64,000 nucleotides of DNA, from the NCBI RefSeq assembly GCF_015209745.1, contig NZ_CP063657.1, positions 1,798,001 through 1,862,000 of the forward strand. The letters run 5' to 3'. This stretch comes from Lysobacter avium. Its GTDB lineage: Bacteria; Pseudomonadota; Gammaproteobacteria; Xanthomonadales; Xanthomonadaceae. Of this stretch, positions 1-10,030 are shown piece after piece; the first letter of the stretch is position 1, and every line of letters starts with the position of its first letter. Under the pieces are notes generated by a model. It had not been told where the DNA came from and ran no database searches. It saw nothing but the letters and a program-made list of their open reading frames with translations. The position numbers were made by a program, and so were the translations under genes.

Positions 1-1921
1 GCCGATCATGCTGGCGGCAGAGAAGGCCGGGACGACGCCCGAGGCCTATATCGCCGGAATCCAGGCCAGCCATGAGCGGGATTTCGCCGACTTCGGCGTG
101 GACTTCGACCACTACGACTCGACCCACTCGCCGCGCAACAAGGCGCTGACCGAGGCGATCTACAACACGCTCGACGCCAACGGCCATATCCAGCGCCGCG
201 CCGTTGCCCAGCTGTACGACCCGGTGCGGGGGATGTTCCTGCCCGACCGCTTCGTCAAGGGGATATGCCCCAACTGCGGTACGCCGGACCAGTACGGCGA
301 CAACTGCGAGAGCTGCGGTGCGACGTACTCGCCGACCGAGTTGAAGGAACCGCGCTCGGTGGTCAGTGGCGCGGAGCCCGAGCTGCGCGAGTCGGAGCAC
401 TTCTTTTTCGAGGTCGGCGATTTCACCGAGTTCCTGCGCCAGTGGCTGAGCGGCGATGTCGCCAACCCCGGCGTCAAGGCCAAGCTGAAGGAGTGGCTGG
501 ACGCCGAGGGCGGACTGCGCGCGTGGGACATTTCCCGCGACGCGCCCTATTTCGGCTTCCAGATCCCCGGCCATCCCGGCAAGTACTTCTATGTCTGGCT
601 GGACGCACCGATCGGGTACCTCGCCAGCTTCCAGGCCCTGTGCGAACGCGAGGGGCTGGATTTCTACAGCTACCTGGCGCCGGGCAGCGCCTCGGAGCTG
701 CACCACTTCATCGGCAAGGACATCGTCAACTTCCACGGGCTGTTCTGGCCGGCGGTCCTGCATGGCGCCGGATTCCGCGCCCCGACCCGGCTGCACGTCA
801 ACGGCTACCTGACCGTCGACGGCGCGAAGATGTCCAAGTCGCGCGGCACCTTCGTGATGGCGCGGACCTACCTGGAAGCCGGGCTCGATCCGGAGGCGCT
901 GCGTTATTACTTCGCTGCCAAGACGTCGGGCGGCGTGGACGACGTGGACCTCAACCTGGGAGACTTCACCGCGCGGGTGAACGCCGATATCGTCGGCAAG
1001 TTCGTCAATCTGGCCAGCCGCTGCGCGGGCTTCATCAGCAAGCGTTTTGACGGCATGCTCGCCGATGCCCTGCCGGATCCGGCGATGTACGAGCGCTTCG
1101 TCGCGCAGCTCGCACCCATTGCCGCGGCGTACCAGCGCAACGAGGCGGCCACGGCGCTGCGCCTTACGATGGCCTTGGCCGACGAGGCCAACCGCTACAT
1201 CGATGACCACAAGCCGTGGGTGATCGCCAAGCAGGAAGGCGCCGACGCCCAACTTCAGGCCGTTTGCAGCCAGGGCCTGAACCTGTTCCGCGTGCTCAAC
1301 ACCGCGCTCAAGCCGGTGCTGCCGCGGGTCACCGGCCAGGCTGAGACTTTCCTCAACGCGCCCGTCAACCACTGGGACGATCTGGCGACGCCGCTCACCG
1401 CGCACCGGATCCAGCCCTACACCCCTCTGTTCACCCGAATCGACCCGAAACTCATCGACGCCATGACCGAAGCCAGCAAGGAATCCCTGCAACCCACCCC
1501 GGCTCCCGCCACGTCCAGGCCCGCGGCGGCCGCGCCTGTCGTCGCCACCCCATCGCCAGCCGAGCCTGGCGCGGCCGAACCGTCGACCCCGACCATCGGC
1601 ATCGACGATTTCGCAAAATTGGATCTGCGGGTCGGCAAGGTACTGGAGTGCGGGTTTGTCGAGGGCTCCGACAAGTTGCTGCGATTCCTGCTGGATGCCG
1701 GGGAACTGGGCCAGCGGCAGATCTTCTCCGGCATCCGCGCCAGCTACGCCGACCCGGAGGCGCTGGTCGGCCGCAACGTGGTTTTCATTGCCAACCTGGC
1801 GCCGCGCAAGATGCGCTTCGGCATGAGCGAGGGGATGATCCTGTCGGCCGGCTTTGATGCCGGCGCCCTCGCCCTGCTGGGTACCGACAGCGGCGCGAGC
1901 GCTGGAATGCCGGTACGGTGA
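1..1921 (+). CDS. metG: Methionyl-tRNA synthetase, 5'-truncated by window edge
   Basis: Class I aminoacyl-tRNA synthetase that charges tRNA(Met) in the cytoplasm. The frame is already open at base 2, so the N-terminus is missing. By alignment from memory with E. coli MetRS, about 60 residues including the HIGH motif lie outside the window. Visible are the zinc-knuckle cysteines (CPNCG and CESCG, bases 268-327), the KMSKS signature (bases 827-841), the anticodon-binding helical domain, a Pro/Ala-rich linker (about 1490-1590), and a C-terminal EMAP/Trbp111-type tRNA-binding domain beginning at [13 protein letters not shown]. With that appended domain this is the long, dimeric type of MetRS. The stop is 4 bases before the start of the next gene. 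Confidence 0.97.
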   Translation, partial: PIMLAAEKAGTTPEAYIAGIQASHERDFADFGVDFDHYDSTHSPRNKALTEAIYNTLDANGHIQRRAVAQLYDPVRGMFLPDRFVKGICPNCGTPDQYGDNCESCGATYSPTELKEPRSVVSGAEPELRESEHFFFEVGDFTEFLRQWLSGDVANPGVKAKLKEWLDAEGGLRAWDISRDAPYFGFQIPGHPGKYFYVWLDAPIGYLASFQALCEREGLDFYSYLAPGSASELHHFIGKDIVNFHGLFWPAVLHGAGFRAPTRLHVNGYLTVDGAKMSKSRGTFVMARTYLEAGLDPEALRYYFAAKTSGGVDDVDLNLGDFTARVNADIVGKFVNLASRCAGFISKRFDGMLADALPDPAMYERFVAQLAPIAAAYQRNEAATALRLTMALADEANRYIDDHKPWVIAKQEGADAQLQAVCSQGLNLFRVLNTALKPVLPRVTGQAETFLNAPVNHWDDLATPLTAHRIQPYTPLFTRIDPKLIDAMTEASKESLQPTPAPATSRPAAAAPVVATPSPAEPGAAEPSTPTIGIDDFAKLDLRVGKVLECGFVEGSDKLLRFLLDAGELGQRQIFSGIRASYADPEALVGRNVVFIANLAPRKMRFGMSEGMILSAGFDAGALALLGTDSGASAGMPVR

Positions 1922-1925
1922 TTCG

Positions 1926-2384
1926 ATGCAGCCGCCGGATGACGCCGAAAGCCTGACCGGGCGCCTTGACCGCCTGTTGCCGCAGACGCAGTGCGGCCAG
2001 TGCGGCTACGACGGCTGCCTTCCGTACGCGGAGGCGATGGCGCGCGGAGAAGCTGACGTCGACCGCTGCCCGCCCGGTGGCGATGCCGGCGCGCTGGCGC
2101 TGGCACTGGCACTGGGGACGCGCGCGGTGCCCTTTGACCGCAGTCGCGGCGCCTACAAGCCTGGACTGGTCGCGCTGGTGATCGAGGAGGACTGCATCGG
2201 CTGCACCAAGTGCATCCAGGCCTGCCCGGTGGACGCGATCATTGGAGGAGCCAAGCACATGCACACGGTGCTGGCGTCGCTGTGCACCGGATGCGAGCTG
2301 TGCGTGCCGGCTTGCCCGGTGGATTGCATCGACATGATCAGCGGCGACGGGCCGCTGGCGCTCAGGATGCGATCGGAAGGCTGA
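1926..2384 (+). CDS. rnfB: RnfB-like soluble iron-sulfur protein
   Basis: Protein of 152 residues. It has an N-terminal 4Fe-4S motif (CGQCGYDGC, near residue 25) typical of RnfB/RsxB, followed by two ferredoxin-type clusters, [12 protein letters not shown] and [12 protein letters not shown]. The RnfB subunit normally passes electrons within the membrane-bound Rnf/Rsx complex. Here the usual N-terminal membrane helix is missing and no rnfA, C, D, G or E lies nearby, so it probably acts as a soluble electron carrier with an unknown partner. I chose the ATG at 1926, just after the metG stop; an upstream in-frame ATG at 1854 would overlap metG by 68 bases. Coupling to metG is likely. The 3' end overlaps the convergent next gene by 23 bases. 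Confidence 0.88.
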   Translation: MQPPDDAESLTGRLDRLLPQTQCGQCGYDGCLPYAEAMARGEADVDRCPPGGDAGALALALALGTRAVPFDRSRGAYKPGLVALVIEEDCIGCTKCIQACPVDAIIGGAKHMHTVLASLCTGCELCVPACPVDCIDMISGDGPLALRMRSEG

Positions 2385-3429
2385 CCGGTTCCAAGTCATC
2401 CTCAAGCGTGGGACGCTCTGGAAGCGCCTGATCCGCAGTGCCGCACGCGCTGCAGATGCGCTCCACCATGTAACCGGACTGTCCCAGCAGAGCGAGCAAC
2501 CCATCGTCACCGAGCAGGTGCATCGCTCCAACGACGACCAACACATTGTCACGTCCGCGCCCGTCAAGCATTTTCCGCAGCAGCGGCAGCCACGCCCGGT
2601 TGCGGTCCACGTTCACCATCTGGTACGTGCGCGGTGTCTTCACCATCATCTCGGTCAGCGCGATCGCTTCCAGTCCCGGCACGTCGCCCGCGCGCCACGC
2701 CTGGTGCAGATCGGCGAGTTCGCCCGGCATTTCCTGGGGGCGGTCGAGGAAGTCCTCCAGTCCCAGTACCTGCTCGGCAATCGGCGAGTTCGCCAGTGCG
2801 CGCAACTGATCGTCGATCGTTTCCAGGCCAGCGGTGGGTTTGCCCGCCTCTTCCGCACGTTGCATGAGGTGCTGGTCCACGCCCAGCTCGGGGCTGAAAC
2901 CGAGGGAGTGCGACAGGCCCAGCATCAGGGACAGGTTCACGAACCACGGGCTGTACCGGTTGACCTGGTCCAGCGATCCGCCCTGGCGGGCCAGGAGCAG
3001 GTCCAGCTTCTCACGCAGCCGCGGCGAGATCAGGCCGGAGAGTGTGTGGCCTTCGGGCAGGTTGGCCGCGGCGCTGAAGCTCGTACTGGCGTCGGGGCTG
3101 CCCAGGTCTTCCGGGGAGACCTCGAATACGATCCGGGCGGCGTCGTCGAAAGCCGCGTCGATGTCGGCCGACAACGGGTAGTCGCCTTCCTTGAGCAGAT
3201 GGATCGAGCCAAGCAGGTACACCGCGTTGTTCCGGTCCGAGACCTTCCACAGGAGCGGCACCGGGGGCACGTGGGGCGGGCTCTCGGCCTGTGCCAGCGC
3301 AGCTTGCGTGGTGTCGGCGTGGTCACTGGCCGTCCAGCGGTCGGGCGCGACCATCGCCAGTGCGGTGCCGCACACCAGTACGAGGCTGGCAATCAGGACT
3401 TTTGTCTTGCGCATGGTCTTGTCTTGCAT
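2362..3429 (-). CDS. TraB/GumN family protein, secreted
   Basis: Protein of 355 residues in the TraB/PrgY/GumN family. The diagnostic pieces are [13 protein letters not shown] near residue 75 and [11 protein letters not shown] near residue 300, paired histidine-bearing motifs thought to form a metallopeptidase-like (Tiki/TraB) site. A hydrophobic signal segment (about residues 9-26) predicts export. The molecular function of this family in bacteria is not established; gumN sits next to xanthan genes in Xanthomonas but is not needed for xanthan. An alternative start is the ATG five codons downstream (3414), which would shorten the region before the signal segment; no clear ribosome site decides between them. 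It is the last gene of the leftward block that begins at nnrD. Confidence 0.85.
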   Translation of the reverse strand: MQDKTMRKTKVLIASLVLVCGTALAMVAPDRWTASDHADTTQAALAQAESPPHVPPVPLLWKVSDRNNAVYLLGSIHLLKEGDYPLSADIDAAFDDAARIVFEVSPEDLGSPDASTSFSAAANLPEGHTLSGLISPRLREKLDLLLARQGGSLDQVNRYSPWFVNLSLMLGLSHSLGFSPELGVDQHLMQRAEEAGKPTAGLETIDDQLRALANSPIAEQVLGLEDFLDRPQEMPGELADLHQAWRAGDVPGLEAIALTEMMVKTPRTYQMVNVDRNRAWLPLLRKMLDGRGRDNVLVVVGAMHLLGDDGLLALLGQSGYMVERICSACGTADQALPERPTLEDDLEPVSLPIAS

Positions 3430-3440
3430 CAGGCGGCGGG

Positions 3441-4415
3441 TTATCGGGACGAGGTTGGCGGCACGTAGAGCTTTTCACCTGCGGTGACGGCCAGATCGAG
3501 ACGGTTCTGTGGCGGCGGCAACGGACACGTCGCAAAGTTGGAGAAGGCGCACGGCGGGCTGTAGGCGCGGTTGAAGTCCAACAGGACTCCATCGTCGGCA
3601 TCGGGCATCGGGGCGTCGAGGAAGCGGCCCGCGCCGTAGCTGCCGTGCCCATTGGTAGTGTCGGCGAACACCAGGAACAGGCCACCGCTGCCGTCATCGA
3701 TCGCCTCCAGCCGGTAGCGCTGGCCGTCGCGCTCGAACTCCACCAACCCCGGGTTCGGCATCGCGTCGAACGCGCCGATGATGTTGGCAATCTCGAGCGT
3801 CTGTCCAAGGGGATGCGGAATGAATCGCCCCGGGATCACCCAGTTACGGTCGGCAGGCCAGTACTCCAGCGTGCCAAAACCCGTCCGGGTCGGCGCATCT
3901 GCGTGGCGAACACGCAGGGCGTGGCGCTTGTCGCGCAGGATCACCGTCGCCTGTCCGCGGCCGCCGTCAAAGCCGAGCACGCTCGGGCCGGCGGGGTCGC
4001 CGTCACTGCGCAGGACGACCGAGCCCTTCACTGGAACACCGTCAACACTCTGGTCGCCGCCGGACTCGGGCACAAAGCGGACCTTGCCGTCGCGCAGGTC
4101 CAGCATGCCCAGATGCGACGGTCCCATCGACAGCTGGATGCCGTTACCGGGATTGCTGCCTACGTAGTGCGCGCCGGGCGTGATCCAGTGCAGCCCCACC
4201 AGGCTCGTCCAGCCGTCCGGCGCCACGAGCGCGGCGCGGCGCTGCTCGCGCCAGGATTGCTGGTCGGCATCAAAATCGATTTCCTGCGCAGCCACATCGG
4301 GCTCCTGTTTGGCGTTGAAAAGCCGGTTGCCATCGCAGGCAGCCACGGCAAAAAGAAAACCTGCAGCCAGCGCGAGCGCGGCGACCGAAGAGCGACGACC
4401 CGGTGCGCAGTTCAT
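3441..4415 (-). CDS. DUF1684 family lipoprotein
   Basis: Protein of 324 residues. The N-terminus has a signal peptide ending in a lipobox (AVAAC followed by DG), so it should be a lipidated envelope protein. The body matches DUF1684: WREQRRAALVAPDGWTSLVG near the N-terminus, then NWVIPGRF, and a C-terminal YSPPCAFSNFATCPLPP block typical of the family. No enzymatic role is established for DUF1684. I chose the ATG at 4415, one base after the mutL stop, so translation is probably coupled to mutL; an upstream extension would run inside mutL. The next gene on the strand, the TraB/GumN protein, starts 11 bases after its stop. Confidence 0.85.
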   Translation of the reverse strand: MNCAPGRRSSVAALALAAGFLFAVAACDGNRLFNAKQEPDVAAQEIDFDADQQSWREQRRAALVAPDGWTSLVGLHWITPGAHYVGSNPGNGIQLSMGPSHLGMLDLRDGKVRFVPESGGDQSVDGVPVKGSVVLRSDGDPAGPSVLGFDGGRGQATVILRDKRHALRVRHADAPTRTGFGTLEYWPADRNWVIPGRFIPHPLGQTLEIANIIGAFDAMPNPGLVEFERDGQRYRLEAIDDGSGGLFLVFADTTNGHGSYGAGRFLDAPMPDADDGVLLDFNRAYSPPCAFSNFATCPLPPPQNRLDLAVTAGEKLYVPPTSSR

Positions 4416-4416
4416 C

Positions 4417-6288
4417 TCAACGTCCTCGCAGGAACCAGCGGTCGATCTCGGGCAGGCTGAAATGCGCCCAGGTCGGTCGGCCGTGGTTGCACTGGCCGGA
4501 GCGCTCGGTGATTTCCATCTCGCGCAGCAACGCATTCATTTCAGGCACCGTGAGCCGCCGATTCGCGCGCACTGCACCATGGCAGGCCATCGTGGACAGC
4601 AGTTCGTCGCGCGCTGCGGACACGCGGATGCCCCCCAGCGGCGATGCACCGCCATGTTCGCGCAGATCGACCAGGACGTCGCGCAGCAGCGCCTCCACGT
4701 CGCCATGCGCCAGCAGCGCGGGTACCGAGCGCATCGTCACCGACTGCGGGCCGGAACGGGTGACCTCGAAGCCCAGGGTCGCGAGCACTTCCGCTTCGCG
4801 CTCGGCGACTTCGGCCTCGCGTTCGGACACCGCCAGCGTCGCCGGGACCAGCAGCGGCTGGGTCCGCAAGCCCTCGCCGTCATGCGCCCGCTTGAGCTTC
4901 TCGTAGCCGATGCGCTCGTGGGCGGCGTGCATGTCGACCACGATCAGGCCGGCGCTGCTCTCGGCAAGGATGTAGATGCCGTGCAACTGGGCAATGGCGT
5001 AGCCCAATGGCGGAAGCGTGGCTTCGCTGCTCGACGGCAACGGCGCGTGGCTGGAAGTAGCGAGACCCTCAGGTGAGGCGTCATCGGATCGTTCTGCCGA
5101 AGCCGGGGCACCATAGAGTTGCGCCAGCCCTGCGCGCTGGTCGGCGACCTGCAGCCCCAGCGGCGACTGCGGGCGGTGCCAGGGGTACTGGTTCGCCTGT
5201 TGCGATGCCCCATCGCTGTTATCCGGTCCGCCCAGGTGCTCTGCGTTCTGCACTCCGTGCAGCGCGGCTGACTGGCCGGCACGCGTACGCGCCAGCACCG
5301 ACTGCAGCGTCCGATAAACGAAGTCGTGGATCAGCCGCGAGTCGCGGAACCGCACCTCGTGCTTGGCCGGATGCACGTTGACATCGACCCGCCGGGGATC
5401 CAGCTCGAGAAAGAGCACGTAGGCCGGCTGCCGACCGTGGAACAGCACGTCCGAATACGCCTGCTTGACCGCATGGGCGACGCTGCGATCGCGGATCGCA
5501 CGGCCATTGCAGTACAGGTACTGCTGATCGGTGGAGGCCCGGTTGTAGGAGGGCTCGGCAATCCAGCCGTGCAGGCGCAAGCCGGCGCCGCTGTGGTCGA
5601 CGGGGATGGCGTTGTTGGCGAACTCCTCGCCCAGGGTCTCGTGCAGACGCAGATCCGACAGGCCGGCCTGGTCGAGCATGTCGGCGTCGCCCTTCCAGCG
5701 CCGAGACGGCTTGCCGTTGTGCGACACCCGCACCTCGACGTCCGGACGCGCCAGCGCCAGTTGCCGCAGCCACTCCTCGATATGCGACAACTCGGTGCGC
5801 TCGGCGCGCAGGAACTTGCGCCGCGCGGGCACGTTGAAGAACAGATCGCGAACCTCGACCGTGGTCCCGACCGGATGCGCCTTCGGCGCGACGCTTCCGA
5901 CCTGCCCGCCGCCGACTTCCAGCGTAGAGCCGTGCTCGGCATCGGCCGGCCGCGAGGTCATCACGAAGCGGCTGACCGACGCTATCGACGGCAGTGCCTC
6001 GCCACGGAAACCCAGCGTAAGCACGCCCTCAAGATCGTCAAGGGAAGCGATCTTGCTCGTGGCATGTCGGGACACCGCCAGCGGCAGCTCTTCGGGCCCG
6101 ATGCCGGAGCCGTCGTCGCGCACCCGGATCAGCCGCGCCCCGCCCTCCTCCAGATCGATGTCGACCCGACGGGCGCCCGAATCGAGTGCATTCTCGACCA
6201 GTTCCTTCACCACCGATGCCGGTCGCTCGACGACCTCGCCTGCGGCAATCTGGTTGATCAGGGTATCGGGGAGCGGGCGGATCGACAC
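4417..6288 (-). CDS. mutL: DNA mismatch repair protein MutL
   Basis: Protein of 623 residues, a normal MutL length. The N-terminal GHKL ATPase is complete, with [20 protein letters not shown], the DDGSGI loop and [13 protein letters not shown] variable linker follows (about 335-425). The C-terminal dimerisation domain carries [12 protein letters not shown], which fits the endonuclease metal-binding motif DQHA-x2-E-x4-E with Met for Gln, plus ACHGAVRAN and CNHGRPT. These are features of MutL proteins with latent nicking activity, found in bacteria without MutH. It couples MutS mismatch recognition to strand incision. It lies between the amidase gene and the DUF1684 lipoprotein, the same amidase-mutL order as in E. 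coli, although miaA and hfq do not follow here. Confidence 0.97.
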   Translation of the reverse strand: MSIRPLPDTLINQIAAGEVVERPASVVKELVENALDSGARRVDIDLEEGGARLIRVRDDGSGIGPEELPLAVSRHATSKIASLDDLEGVLTLGFRGEALPSIASVSRFVMTSRPADAEHGSTLEVGGGQVGSVAPKAHPVGTTVEVRDLFFNVPARRKFLRAERTELSHIEEWLRQLALARPDVEVRVSHNGKPSRRWKGDADMLDQAGLSDLRLHETLGEEFANNAIPVDHSGAGLRLHGWIAEPSYNRASTDQQYLYCNGRAIRDRSVAHAVKQAYSDVLFHGRQPAYVLFLELDPRRVDVNVHPAKHEVRFRDSRLIHDFVYRTLQSVLARTRAGQSAALHGVQNAEHLGGPDNSDGASQQANQYPWHRPQSPLGLQVADQRAGLAQLYGAPASAERSDDASPEGLATSSHAPLPSSSEATLPPLGYAIAQLHGIYILAESSAGLIVVDMHAAHERIGYEKLKRAHDGEGLRTQPLLVPATLAVSEREAEVAEREAEVLATLGFEVTRSGPQSVTMRSVPALLAHGDVEALLRDVLVDLREHGGASPLGGIRVSAARDELLSTMACHGAVRANRRLTVPEMNALLREMEITERSGQCNHGRPTWAHFSLPEIDRWFLRGR

Positions 6289-6387
6289 GGAGCGGCAGGT
6301 CCTGGCAAGGCTGACCGGCCATCATAGCGAACGCGCCCTGTACGACCGAGTCAGGCGATCGCCGACACCCGACGCAACATCACTCGT

Positions 6388-7926
6388 TCAGGGACTGCCG
6401 CCGGCGGTGACCGATGCGGAGGCGGTTTCCAGTGCCGCGGCGCGGGCAGCAAACATCGTGCCCGGCGGCGGCTGGCGGGTGAAGAAGGTGTTGACCCCGT
6501 CCAGGACCGCGCCGGCGACCTTGCGCTGGAACGCGGGATCCTTGAGCCGGATCTCTTCGGTCGCGTTGGAAATGAAGGCCGTCTCGACCAGCATCGCCGG
6601 CATGTCCGAGGTCCGCAGCACCGCGAAGTTGGCGCGCTCGATGCTCGGCTTGTGGACATTGCCCACGCGCTTGAGCCCGTCAAGGATCTGCCCGGCGGCA
6701 TCTTCGGAGGCCTTCATGTGCCCGCTCTGGGTCAGGTCGAGCAGCACGGAGGCCAGCGTCGTGTTGGCCGACATGCGCGCGCCACCGATCAGGTCGGCCG
6801 AGTTTTCCTTGTCCGCCAGCCAGCGGGCACGCTGCGAGGACGCGCCGCGCAACGACAGCACGTAGACCGAGGAGCCGTCTGCACTGCGGTTCTCGGCCGC
6901 GTCGGCGTGGATGGAGATGAACATGTCGGCCTTGGCCGCCCGCGCCAGCGCGGCGCGCTTGTTCAATGGGATGAATACGTCGTGCTCGCGGGTCATATAC
7001 GCCTTCAGCCCGGGAGTGGCGTTGATCTGGCGCGCCAGCTCCTTGCTGATCGCCAGCACCACGTCCTTCTCACGCGTTCCGCCCTTGCCGATCGCGCCGG
7101 GATCCTGGCCGCCATGGCCGGGGTCGATCGCGATCACCAGCGGGCGCATGCCCTGGCCCTGCATGACCTGCTGGATGGTCTTGACCGGAGCAGTCGCAGC
7201 AGGCGGCGCAGACGCCGCGGGCGGCGGTGTCGCACGCACAGGGGCGGGAGCGACTGCGACCATGCTGGGCATCGCGGCAGCCTGTGGCGAAGGCCGGTTC
7301 GCGAGTTCCCTGGCCGAGGCGGCGGCATTGGCTGCAGCAATCTGGGAGATGAGCCGGCTGGTGGCTTCCGCCGAGGCCGCGGTGTCCACCGGGGTCGGGG
7401 TAGGCGTCGGGGTGGTGACCGGCGCCATCATCTGCGCGGCGGCAGCGGTCGAGTCCGCACTCGGCGACTGTGTCGGAGTGACCGAAGCCGCGACAGCCGC
7501 TGCGGGCACGGACGCCGGAGCACCATCGCCGGGCCACTCCACCACCAGCACCGGGCCACTGCCGCTTTGCTCGATGCGCGGCTTGAGCGCCGTAATCGTC
7601 TGCGAGAGGTCAAACACCACGCGCGCCGTCCCCGGCACGGGCTTGCCGGTGCGTACCGACTTCACGACGCCGGCACCGGCCGGAACCGAGAGCGTCGGTG
7701 AGACGGAAGACGCCGGCATGTCGATCACCAGGCGATCCGGGCCGGCAAGGCTGATGACCTTGAACTCCCCTGGCGCGTCCAGCGCGATCTCTGCGCGGGT
7801 GCCAGTGGCGCCCGCATTGAGCTGCAGGCCCTTGATTTCACTGGCATTCACCGCCGCGGCCGCGCAGGCGACGATCAACGTGGAGCCGAGCAGCAGGCGG
7901 CGCAGGCTGGGGGATTGGACTCGCAT
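6388..7926 (-). CDS. amiB: N-acetylmuramoyl-L-alanine amidase, AmiB/AmiC type
   Basis: Protein of 512 residues. A signal peptide (about 1-28) is followed by an AMIN domain (about 30-135) that targets the enzyme to the septum, a long Ala/Pro/Thr-rich linker (about 140-265), and a zinc-dependent Amidase_3 domain (about 270-485). Zinc ligands and catalytic residues are visible: His in IAIDPGHGGQDPGA, Glu in TREKD, His in FISIHADA, and Glu in MLVETAFISN. It cuts the amide bond between MurNAc and the stem peptide to split daughter cells. Order tsaE-amidase-mutL matches E. coli tsaE-amiB-mutL, hence the symbol; AmiC has the same architecture and cannot be excluded. The C-terminal tail after the catalytic domain is about 30 residues and low complexity. 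Confidence 0.93.
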   Translation of the reverse strand: MRVQSPSLRRLLLGSTLIVACAAAAVNASEIKGLQLNAGATGTRAEIALDAPGEFKVISLAGPDRLVIDMPASSVSPTLSVPAGAGVVKSVRTGKPVPGTARVVFDLSQTITALKPRIEQSGSGPVLVVEWPGDGAPASVPAAAVAASVTPTQSPSADSTAAAAQMMAPVTTPTPTPTPVDTAASAEATSRLISQIAAANAAASARELANRPSPQAAAMPSMVAVAPAPVRATPPPAASAPPAATAPVKTIQQVMQGQGMRPLVIAIDPGHGGQDPGAIGKGGTREKDVVLAISKELARQINATPGLKAYMTREHDVFIPLNKRAALARAAKADMFISIHADAAENRSADGSSVYVLSLRGASSQRARWLADKENSADLIGGARMSANTTLASVLLDLTQSGHMKASEDAAGQILDGLKRVGNVHKPSIERANFAVLRTSDMPAMLVETAFISNATEEIRLKDPAFQRKVAGAVLDGVNTFFTRQPPPGTMFAARAAALETASASVTAGGSP

Positions 7927-8014
7927 GCCGGCTAGTCAACCATCGCAACCCGCGTATTGCAAGCGCTTTTTCCCTTATTAATCCGATACCTGCCGCATCT
8001 TCCTGCCAAAAGGT

Positions 8015-8491
8015 TCAGGAGACGTCGGCGATAGCGTCGTCCCCGGCAAGCCGCTGCAGCCACGCCCTCCCGGCATCGCTGTGCGCCGACAATCGGGCGC
8101 GACGGCCGTCCCCTTCGATCTCCAGCTGGACGTGAAGATCCGCCGGTGGCAGACCCCCACGACCGCGATCCGCCCATTCCACCAGCCACAGGGTCACATC
8201 CGCGCTGTCCAGGCCGAGGTATTCCAGCTCGGCCGGATCGCCGATCCGGTACAGATCCAGATGCCACGCCTCTCCACCGCCGGCCAGCGGATAGCGCTCG
8301 ACCAGCGTATAGGTCGGGCTGCGGATGGCGCCTCGCACGCCCAGCTCGCGCAGCAGCGCACGGGCCAGGGTCGATTTGCCCGCCCCCAGGTCACCCTCCA
8401 GGTGAACCACGGCGTGCTGCGGCCGGGTCCGCGCAAGCGCCTGCCCCAACCGGTCCGTGCGGCTGCTGTCGGCGAGCGTGAACACCTTCAT
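8015..8491 (-). CDS. tsaE: tRNA threonylcarbamoyladenosine biosynthesis ATPase TsaE
   Basis: Protein of 158 residues, the usual TsaE size. The P-loop GDLGAGKSTLARALL is near residue 40. The conserved SPTYTLVERYP, HLDLYRI and WLVEWADRG blocks follow. With TsaB and TsaD it drives formation of the t6A modification at position 37 of ANN-decoding tRNAs. The start at 8491 overlaps the nnrD stop by four bases (ATGA), which indicates translational coupling and excludes the longer open frame upstream. An 88-base gap separates it from the amidase gene downstream. Confidence 0.96.
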   Translation of the reverse strand: MKVFTLADSSRTDRLGQALARTRPQHAVVHLEGDLGAGKSTLARALLRELGVRGAIRSPTYTLVERYPLAGGGEAWHLDLYRIGDPAELEYLGLDSADVTLWLVEWADRGRGGLPPADLHVQLEIEGDGRRARLSAHSDAGRAWLQRLAGDDAIADVS

Positions 8492-10005
8492 CGAGAGGCT
8501 CCGGGATTGGCGTGGCATCGGAGCCAGCGCATGAGGTCGCTCGGCAACAGCCCGCGCTCGCCGCCATCTGCAGCCGCCGAGTCCGCGGCGACCGAGTGCA
8601 GCAGGGCGCCACATACCGCGGCGTCCCGCAGCGGGAGTCCCTGCGCCAGCAGCGCACCAATGACCCCGCTCAGCACATCGCCCATGCCGCCGACGGCCAT
8701 GCCGGGATTGCCGGCGTCGATGAGGCTGAGGTTGCCGCAAGGTTCGGAGACGATCGTGCCGGCACCCTTCAGCACCACCACCCTCTGGTAGCGCGAAGCG
8801 ATTGCGCGCGCCGCGGCGAAGCGGTCGCGCTGCACATCATCGATCCCGGTCTGCAAGAGCCGCGCCGCCTCGCCCGGATGCGGCGTGAGTACGGCATTGG
8901 CAGGGGCCGCGACGACACCGGCGGCGATCAGGTTCAAGGCGTCCGCATCCAGCACCACCGGCAGGCCGGACGCGCAGATCACGCGCAGCCGTTCCCTGCC
9001 CCACGCGCCCTGACCCAGGCCCGGCCCGATCACGATGGCGGAGGCATCGCTGATCAGCGCGTCCAGCGCTGACGACGCCGTGCCATCGCTGTCGCCCGTG
9101 CTGGCGTCGTTGCCGTCACCGTGCACCATCGCTTCCGGCAGCCGGGTCAGCAGCGGCGCGACGTTGGCATCCCGGGTGACGACATCGACGAGGCCGGAGC
9201 CCGCGCGCAGGGCAGCCTCGGCCGCGAGCATGATGGCGCCGCCATGCGCGTGGTCCCCGCCGATGCAAAGCAGTCGACCGTTGCGACCCTTGTGGCTGTC
9301 ACGCCGACGCGGCTCCAGCCACTGCGCCAGGTCCTGCGCCCTCAGCCAGGCCACGCCGGCCTGTGTCGAGCGCAGGTCGGTTTGCTCCAGTCCCAACTCG
9401 GCAACCTGAAGTTGACCGGTGAAATCCCGGGCAGCCGCGGTGCGCAAACCGGCCTTGGCGGCGATGAATTCCAGGGTGAGGTCGGCGACCACAGCCACCG
9501 ATCCCACCGCTCCAGTGTCTGCGACCACGCCGCTGGGCACATCAAGCGCGAGGACCGGAGTGGAAAGCCCGTTGATGCGCTCGACCAGCGCCGCGACCGG
9601 CCCCTCCAGTGCGCGCGTCAGCCCGATGCCGAACAGCGCATCCACCAGCAAGTCGGCGTCCGGCGGCGGTCGTTCCCCCGCGACCAGTTCACCCCCCGCA
9701 TCGACGTACTCCTGTCTGGCCCGGCGGCACTCGGCGGTCCGCGGCTCATGGCCGGGGAGGCAGAGCACGTGCACCCGGCGGCCGGATGCCTGCGCCAGCG
9801 TCGCCAGCACGTAACCGTCGCCGCCGTTGTTGCCTGGCCCGCAAATGACCATGAGCGACTGCGCGTGCGGCCAGTGCTGCATGACCGCCTGCCACGCGGC
9901 GCGACCGGCACGGCGCATCAGTTCGAACGGATCACCGAACCGGACGGCAGCGCGCTGTTCGATTTCCCGCAAGGCATCGCTGGTATGGAGGACGGCAGGC
10001 GACAT
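8488..10005 (-). CDS. nnrD: Bifunctional NAD(P)H-hydrate epimerase / ADP-dependent dehydratase
   Basis: Protein of 505 residues that repairs damaged NAD(P)H. The N-terminal epimerase domain (about 1-215, YjeF_N) contains CGPGNNGGDGYVLA. The C-terminal dehydratase domain (about 225-500, YjeF_C/carbohydrate-kinase-like) contains LTPHPGEAARLL and the ADP-site block GMAVGGMGDVLSG. Both domains look complete. It is the first gene of the leftward block nnrD-tsaE-amidase-mutL and is divergent from queG, the same layout as in E. coli. Only 25 bases separate its ATG from the first plausible queG start. A TAGAAT -10-like hexamer on this strand (10017-10012) ends six bases before the ATG, so a very short or absent leader is possible. 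Confidence 0.95.
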   Translation of the reverse strand: MSPAVLHTSDALREIEQRAAVRFGDPFELMRRAGRAAWQAVMQHWPHAQSLMVICGPGNNGGDGYVLATLAQASGRRVHVLCLPGHEPRTAECRRARQEYVDAGGELVAGERPPPDADLLVDALFGIGLTRALEGPVAALVERINGLSTPVLALDVPSGVVADTGAVGSVAVVADLTLEFIAAKAGLRTAAARDFTGQLQVAELGLEQTDLRSTQAGVAWLRAQDLAQWLEPRRRDSHKGRNGRLLCIGGDHAHGGAIMLAAEAALRAGSGLVDVVTRDANVAPLLTRLPEAMVHGDGNDASTGDSDGTASSALDALISDASAIVIGPGLGQGAWGRERLRVICASGLPVVLDADALNLIAAGVVAAPANAVLTPHPGEAARLLQTGIDDVQRDRFAAARAIASRYQRVVVLKGAGTIVSEPCGNLSLIDAGNPGMAVGGMGDVLSGVIGALLAQGLPLRDAAVCGALLHSVAADSAAADGGERGLLPSDLMRWLRCHANPGASR

Positions 10006-10030
10006 GCGGCGATTCTATACTTGCAGTGCC

